This document shows positions 59,510 through 64,000 of a DNA stretch of 64,000 bases, one piece after another. Location: positions 3,631,501-3,695,500 of the forward strand of contig JAMLJB010000001.1 of the NCBI GenBank assembly GCA_023953835.1, in the 5' to 3' direction. Numbering within the stretch: position 1 is the first letter of the stretch; each line of letters starts with the position of its first letter. The stretch comes from Rhizobiaceae bacterium. Its GTDB lineage: Bacteria > Pseudomonadota > Alphaproteobacteria > Rhizobiales > Rhizobiaceae. The notes below the pieces were generated by a model, which saw only the letters and a list, made by a program, of their open reading frames with translations, did not search any database and was not told where the DNA came from. The position numbers and the translations under genes were made by a program.

Positions 59510-60553
59510 ATGTCGATTCTCATCGTCACCGATGCATGGCGACCGCAGGTCAACGGCGTGGTGCTGACGCTCGAAAGGCTGGCGCAGACGCTGACGGAAA
59601 TGGGCAAGGACGTCGCCATGATCACGCCTGGCGATTTTCGCACGCTCCCCATGCCCACCTATCCGGAAATACGCCTGTCGCTCGCAACCTGCGACATGGT
59701 TGCGCGGCGCATGGACGAGTTCAATCCCGAGCGTATCCACATCGCGACCGAGGGGCCGCTCGGCGTTCTCGCGCGCCGGGTCTGCATCTCGCGCCACTGG
59801 GCATTCACCACGAGTTACCACACCCGCTTTCCCGAGTTCATCCGCGCGCGCGTTCCGTTTCCGGAGGACTGGAGCTATCGGTGGCTGCGCCGGTTTCACA
59901 ATGCCGGCAAGGGAATCCTCGTCGCCACGCCGTCAATGGGCGCGGAGCTCGCCTCGCGCGGATTTCGGAACATCCGGCTCTGGTCGCGCGGCGTCGATAC
60001 CCAGCTCTTCAACCCGACGCGGCGGGCGGACATGGGCCTTCCCCGGCCCATATTCCTGAATGTCGGAAGGGTCGCGGTTGAAAAGAACCTGCCCGCCTTT
60101 CTCGACCTCGACCTGCCGGGCAGCAAGGTGGTGGTCGGCGACGGCCCGGAAATGGCGCGGCTGAAGGCGAGATACCCGAACGTGCATTTCCTGGGCACCC
60201 GGCGCGGCGAGGAACTGGCCGCCATCTATGCGGGCGCGGACGTTTTCGTCTTTCCGAGCCGGACAGATACGTTCGGAAATGTCATTCTCGAAGCGCTGGC
60301 GAGCGGCTGCCCGGTCGCGGCCTTTCCGGTTACCGGCCCGCTCGACATTGTCGGTGACGGGCATGGCGGCATACTCGATGAGGAACTTGGCCGCGCCGCG
60401 CTGGCCGCGCTCGAGATTCCGCGCGAGGCCGCGCGCAACCGGGCGATGTCCTACGACTGGCATGAATGCGGGCGACAGTTCCTCGAATACAGCACTCCGA
60501 TCACCGGCGGAAATCAGCCGGCCGAAGAAACAGTCGACGCCGCATATAGATAG
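59510..60553 (+). CDS. GT4-type glycosyltransferase (GT-B fold)
   Basis: 347 residues from MSILIVTDAWRPQVNGVVLT. Glycosyltransferase family 4 layout: N-terminal acceptor domain (TDAWRPQVNGVVLTLERLAQTLTEMGKDV, IHIATEGPLGVLARRVCISR, TSYHTRFPEFIRARVPF) and C-terminal nucleotide-sugar domain (PIFLNVGRVAVEKNLPAFLDL, FLGTRRGEELAAIYAGADVFVFPSRTDTFGNVILEALASGCPVAAFPVTGPLDIV) with the E-x7-E-like retaining motif. Similar proteins add hexoses to diacylglycerol-type lipids in rhizobia. Coupled to the phosphoesterase gene. The MITE-like repeat begins 3 nt after the stop. Confidence 0.9.
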   Translation: MSILIVTDAWRPQVNGVVLTLERLAQTLTEMGKDVAMITPGDFRTLPMPTYPEIRLSLATCDMVARRMDEFNPERIHIATEGPLGVLARRVCISRHWAFTTSYHTRFPEFIRARVPFPEDWSYRWLRRFHNAGKGILVATPSMGAELASRGFRNIRLWSRGVDTQLFNPTRRADMGLPRPIFLNVGRVAVEKNLPAFLDLDLPGSKVVVGDGPEMARLKARYPNVHFLGTRRGEELAAIYAGADVFVFPSRTDTFGNVILEALASGCPVAAFPVTGPLDIVGDGHGGILDEELGRAALAALEIPREAARNRAMSYDWHECGRQFLEYSTPITGGNQPAEETVDAAYR

Positions 60554-60556
60554 GAC

Positions 60557-60825
60557 TAGGTCGTAGTGACGATTTAACGGTTCGCTGCGTTGGAGCGGAA
60601 AAGACCGCTGAACAGGAGAAAAGCGCAAGGCGGTGTTGACCACCGTCGAGCATTTTCGACGCATTCAGCGGCCTTTTCTGCCCCACCCCGGAGGGGCCGC
60701 GCCGAAATCGGCCATTTCTTCGTCACGCGTCGTCGAATATGCGCTGCATATCCTTCCTCCTTCTTCCTCGAACTGACCAATTTCATCTGCGGCGCAGCAA
60801 ATCGTTAAATCGTCACTACGACCTA
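60557..60825. repeat. MITE-like element 2, 269 bp with about 34-bp terminal inverted repeats
   Basis: The ends read CTAGGTCGTAGTGACGATTT... (from 60556) and its reverse complement (to 60826); over 34 positions there are two mismatches. The boundary is CTAG at both sides with TA as probable target duplication, the IS630-family pattern. The interior has open frames on both strands of about 70 codons with no ribosome binding site or family match, and no transposase. Size and organisation resemble element 1 at 14.3 kb but the terminal sequences differ, so they belong to different families. Confidence 0.8.
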
Positions 60826-61017
60826 GCCGGCGAACGCGCCGTTCATCTTTTCAAGCAGTGCCTGACGCGATGTCACACCGGATGAAAACAACGCGATGAT
60901 GCGCTTGGCGCATTCGTCGCGTGCACCGGACTCGACCACCAGATGTTGCTCGCAATACTCGTCGAGCACGCTGCGAAGCGTCGTCAGATCTGCCGGGTCT
61001 GCGATAAAATTATGCAT
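60823..61017 (-). CDS. Hypothetical 64-residue protein with stop codon supplied by the repeat
   Basis: MHNFIADPADLTTLRSVLDE, then YCEQHLVVESGARDECAKRI and a C-terminal helix ending KMNGAFAG. A strong AAAGGAGAG lies 6 nt before the ATG, so this is a real translation start. The sequence resembles small rhizobial proteins of unknown role that begin with an ADP...LR segment. The TAG stop at 60823-60825 is the terminal CTAG of the MITE-like element, so the element's insertion may have changed the C-terminus. It is downstream of DoxX on the same strand. Confidence 0.75.
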   Translation of the reverse strand: MHNFIADPADLTTLRSVLDEYCEQHLVVESGARDECAKRIIALFSSGVTSRQALLEKMNGAFAG

Positions 61018-61161
61018 CGCTTTCTCTCCTTTCAAAGGCGAAAGCGTGATCTTCTCTTTCAAGCGCCTGATTGCCGGGAAACCTCTTCAAGCGACGAAGG
61101 CAACCTATCCGGCAATTGTGGCAACACCAATAACATTTGAGGGGAGCGCACCTGCCCCCGG

Positions 61162-61563
61162 TCACGATTTTCTGATCGAGGCGTAAGCCACGACCATCAT
61201 CGCCCCGATGACCGTGATGTGCTCCATGACCACATAGAACTCGGTGGTCGCCTGCGGTTCGGGCATCGCCCAGAAATAATGCGCAATCGGAATGGTCAGC
61301 GCGGTGAAAACGGCGAGCGCGCCCGCGCCGAGCCATGTCCATCTATTGAGGATCACAAGCAGCGACCCGCCAAGCTGGACGATGACGGTCGCGAGGTTAT
61401 ACAGCCATGCGGGTTCGAGACCGAAATGCTGCATTTCGCCGACGCCGCCGCTGAAATCGATGAGTTTGGCGAGACCGCTCGCCCAGAACATATAGGTCAG
61501 CACAGCGCGCGCTACATAGCCGAACCAGGTCGCCGACAGCAGTTTTTCGATCCATGCAGGCAT
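61162..61563 (-). CDS. DoxX-family membrane protein
   Basis: 133 residues from MPAWIEKLLSATWFGYVARA (GAGGGA upstream), four membrane helices, typical DoxX length. Motif-like stretches: YMFWASGLAKLIDFSGGVGEMQHFGLEP, VQLGGSLLVILNRWTWLGAGALAVFTALTIPIAHYFW and VVMEHITVIGAMMVVAYASI. Members are linked to redox or thiosulfate-quinone functions, or are uncharacterised. It begins 29 nt after the stop of the BTAD/TPR regulator on the same strand and may be its target. Confidence 0.9.
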   Translation of the reverse strand: MPAWIEKLLSATWFGYVARAVLTYMFWASGLAKLIDFSGGVGEMQHFGLEPAWLYNLATVIVQLGGSLLVILNRWTWLGAGALAVFTALTIPIAHYFWAMPEPQATTEFYVVMEHITVIGAMMVVAYASIRKS

Positions 61564-61591
61564 GAATTGTTCCCTCAAAAAGCGCTTGCCT

Positions 61592-63625
61592 CTATATTCC
61601 GGCGCGCTGGCCTGCCTTTACATAGAGCGCGCGCTCCTGCGGCGCAAAGCGGAAAGTGGTCAGGAAATCCTCGACCCGATAGGCCGGGTCGCGCAGCTTG
61701 ATGCGGGCAGCATAATCGCGCGCCTCGTCGATGCGTCCGGCCACCGCAAGGCAGTGCGCCGCCAGCGCAAGGATGTGCACATGGGCGTTGGGCCGAGAGG
61801 CGGCGCGCAATGCCCATTCCGCTCCCTCCTGTGGCGAGCCCAGCCTGACGAGCGCTATGGCGCGCGTGCCCAACATGCCGAACAGCAGCGGATCGCAGGG
61901 GCTGAGCAGCCGCGACTGCTCCGATGAATCGATGGCCTGCGTCGGATCGCCGGCCAGCGAATGCACGAACGACAGCGCATAGTGGCCAAGCGCGAAATTC
62001 GGGCTGAGTTCCACCGAGCGCTGGAGCGCCTGCAACGCACCCGCGCAATCGTTCGTCAGCCAGAGCGCGCGCCCCATGGACCAGTGCGCGGAGGGATTCT
62101 CCTCATCGATCAGCAGGCTTCGCGCCGCACTTGCCAGCGCTTGCCGCGTCTGCTCCTCGCTATCGTCCCAGCGCTGGAAAGCATTTTGCCAATGCGTGAA
62201 GGACAGGCCCGCATAGGCGCGCGAAAAGGTCGGGTCCAGCTTGATGGAGCGGGTGAAGAACTCGGCGGCGCGGCGGTTTTCGGCGGGCATGAACTGGTAC
62301 ATGTGCCACAGCCCGCGATGGTAGCACTCCCACGCGTCGAGCGATTCGGGATGCTTCAGCAGCGCCCTGTCCCGCTCGGCGGTTTCGATGTGCAAGGCGA
62401 TGGAAGCAACGATTCCGTCGCTGATCTCGTCGACGATCGCGAACCGCTCCGTCGAATGCGCCTCGAACGTCTCAGCCCACAATATGTGCGAAGTCTCGGC
62501 CTCGGCGACTTCCACGGCGAGGCGCACATGCTGGCCGTCGCGCTGCAGCAGCCCCGTCGCGACATAGTCGACGCCAAGGCGCGCGCCCACCTCGCGCGGC
62601 TCGAGGTTCTCATCGGCGATTGCGAAAACGGAGCCCCGCGCGATGATGAACAGGCTGCGCAGGCGGGCCAGCTTGGTGATTGCGTCATGCGCCAGCGCGT
62701 CGCCCAGTTCGCTGGCCGCGACCCTGCCCTCGCGCATTTCGCGAAAAGGCATGACGGCGACCGAAGCCCTGCGCTGCGGCTGCGGCTGGACAGGTTCGGG
62801 CGAAATCGCCACGGCAGGCAGCGCTTCGGAGCGCCGCGCACCGCGCATCCGTTGCCACGCATCGATCACCTGCGCGAAATCGACGCCTGCCGCGCGAAAA
62901 CGCTCGGCGGCGCGGTCATAGGTCTGGAGGGCTTCCGGCACCATCTGGCGCTCCACCAACTCGTGCAGGAAGCGGCTTGTCGCGCCAGCATCCAGCGGCG
63001 CGATCTCCAGCCATTGGCGCGCAAGGTGAAGACCGATGTCCGAACCGACAGGCGCGCGCCTGCACAGCTCACCGATCACCGCGAACCGAAGCATCCGCAG
63101 TTCGGCGCGCTGGGCGAGCAGCCAGTGGTCGAATTCCGCGCTGTGCTCGACATCCAGCCCCTCCAGGAACTCGCCGCTCCAGCTCGCGGCCATCGGCGCC
63201 AGATCGTCTTCGTCGAGCAGAGCGAGGTCGGCGCGCCGCAGCGCCCGCCATTGCGCGACATCGACCCGGCAATCATCGAGGTCGAGTGAAATCCGGTCCT
63301 CCGAAGTGACGATCCGCGGCCTGCCGTCGCCTTCAAGCACAGCGCGCAGCTTGCTCAGCGTCCAGCGAAGTTCACCCCTTGGATCGTTCGGAACCGGCCA
63401 GAAAAGCTCGCAGAGCCGTTCGCGTGTCACGGGGCGCTCGGCCAACGCCAGATAGCCCAGCAGGCTGCGCACCTTGCGCGACTGCGGCAGGGCGACCGGC
63501 ACGCCGTCCCGTTCTACGGAAAACGCTCCCAGCAGCTTGATCGCAAGGCGCGCGGACGAGGCGGGCGCGGGCGTGTCGCTCGTTCCCACGGTCGTTTCCA
63601 CGCCGCCTACCACGCTCCCCATCAT
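61592..63625 (-). CDS. Transcriptional regulator with OmpR-like DNA-binding, BTAD and TPR domains (SARP/adenylate-cyclase-like architecture)
   Basis: 677 residues. An N-terminal winged helix (about 28-100, IKLLGAFSVERDGVPVALPQSRKVRSLLGYLALAERPVTRERLCELFWP) is followed by a BTAD domain (about 120-260, HWLLAQRAELRMLRFAVIGELCRRA), a TolB/FlgO-like middle part (about 290-410, VAVMPFREMREGRVAASELGDALAHDAITKLARLRSLFIIARGS) and C-terminal TPRs (about 430-670). This architecture is common in rhizobial regulators of unknown signal. It is divergent from a cysteine synthase gene with 94 bp between starts. Confidence 0.88.
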   Translation of the reverse strand: MMGSVVGGVETTVGTSDTPAPASSARLAIKLLGAFSVERDGVPVALPQSRKVRSLLGYLALAERPVTRERLCELFWPVPNDPRGELRWTLSKLRAVLEGDGRPRIVTSEDRISLDLDDCRVDVAQWRALRRADLALLDEDDLAPMAASWSGEFLEGLDVEHSAEFDHWLLAQRAELRMLRFAVIGELCRRAPVGSDIGLHLARQWLEIAPLDAGATSRFLHELVERQMVPEALQTYDRAAERFRAAGVDFAQVIDAWQRMRGARRSEALPAVAISPEPVQPQPQRRASVAVMPFREMREGRVAASELGDALAHDAITKLARLRSLFIIARGSVFAIADENLEPREVGARLGVDYVATGLLQRDGQHVRLAVEVAEAETSHILWAETFEAHSTERFAIVDEISDGIVASIALHIETAERDRALLKHPESLDAWECYHRGLWHMYQFMPAENRRAAEFFTRSIKLDPTFSRAYAGLSFTHWQNAFQRWDDSEEQTRQALASAARSLLIDEENPSAHWSMGRALWLTNDCAGALQALQRSVELSPNFALGHYALSFVHSLAGDPTQAIDSSEQSRLLSPCDPLLFGMLGTRAIALVRLGSPQEGAEWALRAASRPNAHVHILALAAHCLAVAGRIDEARDYAARIKLRDPAYRVEDFLTTFRFAPQERALYVKAGQRAGI

Positions 63626-63718
63626 GCACTCCGACTATACCGGCCTTCTCAAGATGAATCAGGAGATTTCCCGGCACCGTCGCGGTTGCTCAGGGAAACA
63701 TAACCCAAGAGGGACGAG

Positions 63719-64000
63719 ATGCTTACCCTTTCATCATACAGGACAACTGAAGGTCGCGGAAGGCTGTTCGAGAACGTGCTGGATACGATCGGCGACACGC
63801 CCGTCATCCGCGTGAACAATCTCGGCGTGCCGGGCACCACGATCTATGTGAAATGCGAGGCGTTCAATCCGGCCTCCTCGGTCAAGGACCGGCTGGCCGT
63901 CGCCATCATCGAACACGCTGAACGCACCGGCGCACTGAAGCCCGGCCAGACGGTGGTGGAAGCCACCAGCGGCAATACCGGCATAGGCCTTGCCATGGTC
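63719..64000 (+). CDS. cysK: Cysteine synthase A, N-terminal part (truncated by window edge)
   Basis: 94 codons are visible. The start ATG is preceded by AAGAGGG at 5 nt. Conserved O-acetylserine sulfhydrylase features: VLDTIGDTPVIRVNNLG, the PLP lysine in NPASSVKDRLAVAIIEHAE and EATSGNTGIGLAMV, the substrate/phosphate loop. It makes cysteine from O-acetylserine and sulfide. Whether it is CysK or a CysM-like paralogue cannot be settled from the N-terminus. Confidence 0.9.
   Translation, partial: MLTLSSYRTTEGRGRLFENVLDTIGDTPVIRVNNLGVPGTTIYVKCEAFNPASSVKDRLAVAIIEHAERTGALKPGQTVVEATSGNTGIGLAMV

Noticed and set aside
60590..60808. Short genes inside MITE-like element 2
   Set aside because: Frames on both strands mirror each other because of the repeat; no ribosome binding site or family.

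Overview
The window looks like a chromosome segment of an alphaproteobacterium of the order Hyphomicrobiales (Rhizobiales), most likely a Mesorhizobium/Phyllobacteriaceae-type organism. The grounds are high GC, class I PHA synthase, class II DAHP synthase, GcvA-like LysR regulators, tandem DUF1127 proteins followed by CCUCCUCCC hairpins, and the run aminotransferase - hom - glpX - recJ next to phaC, an arrangement I associate with rhizobia. There is no rRNA, phage, conjugation module, CRISPR array or full IS element.

Layout. 1-4.9 kb: start of an RluA-type pseudouridine synthase, fluoride channel crcB, trigger factor, tRNA-Leu(UAG), and a two-gene membrane pair (DUF2157 + GDYXXLXY). 5.1-5.8 kb: the most distinctive locus, two near-identical 46-residue DUF1127 proteins followed by six consecutive stem-loops, each showing CCTCCTCCC in its loop. 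This matches the cuckoo/CcsR small-RNA architecture known from Rhodobacter sphaeroides, but with more RNA units. 5.8-14.2 kb: trmFO, a molybdopterin oxidoreductase, a DUF502 protein, class II DAHP synthase, a CofD/YvcK-like protein and glutathione reductase. 14.3 kb: a 272-bp MITE-like repeat. 14.6-27.4 kb: a 25-residue membrane peptide, an M23 peptidase, thrS, a TPR/O-GlcNAc-transferase-like protein, yidD, a LysR regulator, an Fe-S scaffold protein, folE, hisI, a patatin and a tandem pair of putative glycosyltransferases. 27.4-36.8 kb: recJ, glpX, hom, an aminotransferase, a small lipoprotein, phaC, an M15-type peptidase and tRNA-Glu(UUC).

36.8-42 kb: a tightly overlapping operon made of a polar amino-acid ABC transporter (binding protein, permease, ATPase), an arginine-deiminase/DDAH-like enzyme and a metallo-beta-lactamase-fold hydrolase, with a LysR regulator upstream; it probably takes up and degrades a guanidino or arginine-like compound. 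42-46.6 kb: a GNAT, an HXXEE protein, a Crp/Fnr regulator and two DUF1254/DUF1214 periplasmic proteins. 46.6-57.8 kb: nine same-strand genes (IclR regulator, CUT1-type ABC importer, adenine-deaminase-like amidohydrolase, CocE/NonD hydrolase, BKACE-family enzyme, GMC oxidoreductase) that read as one uptake-and-degradation pathway for an unidentified compound.

58-64 kb: a small membrane protein, an LpxH-like phosphoesterase paired with a GT4 glycosyltransferase, a second MITE-like repeat (269 bp) that supplies the stop codon of a small gene, a DoxX protein, a BTAD/TPR transcriptional regulator and the start of a cysteine synthase gene cut by the window edge. Functions were assigned by reading protein motifs; no database search was run.
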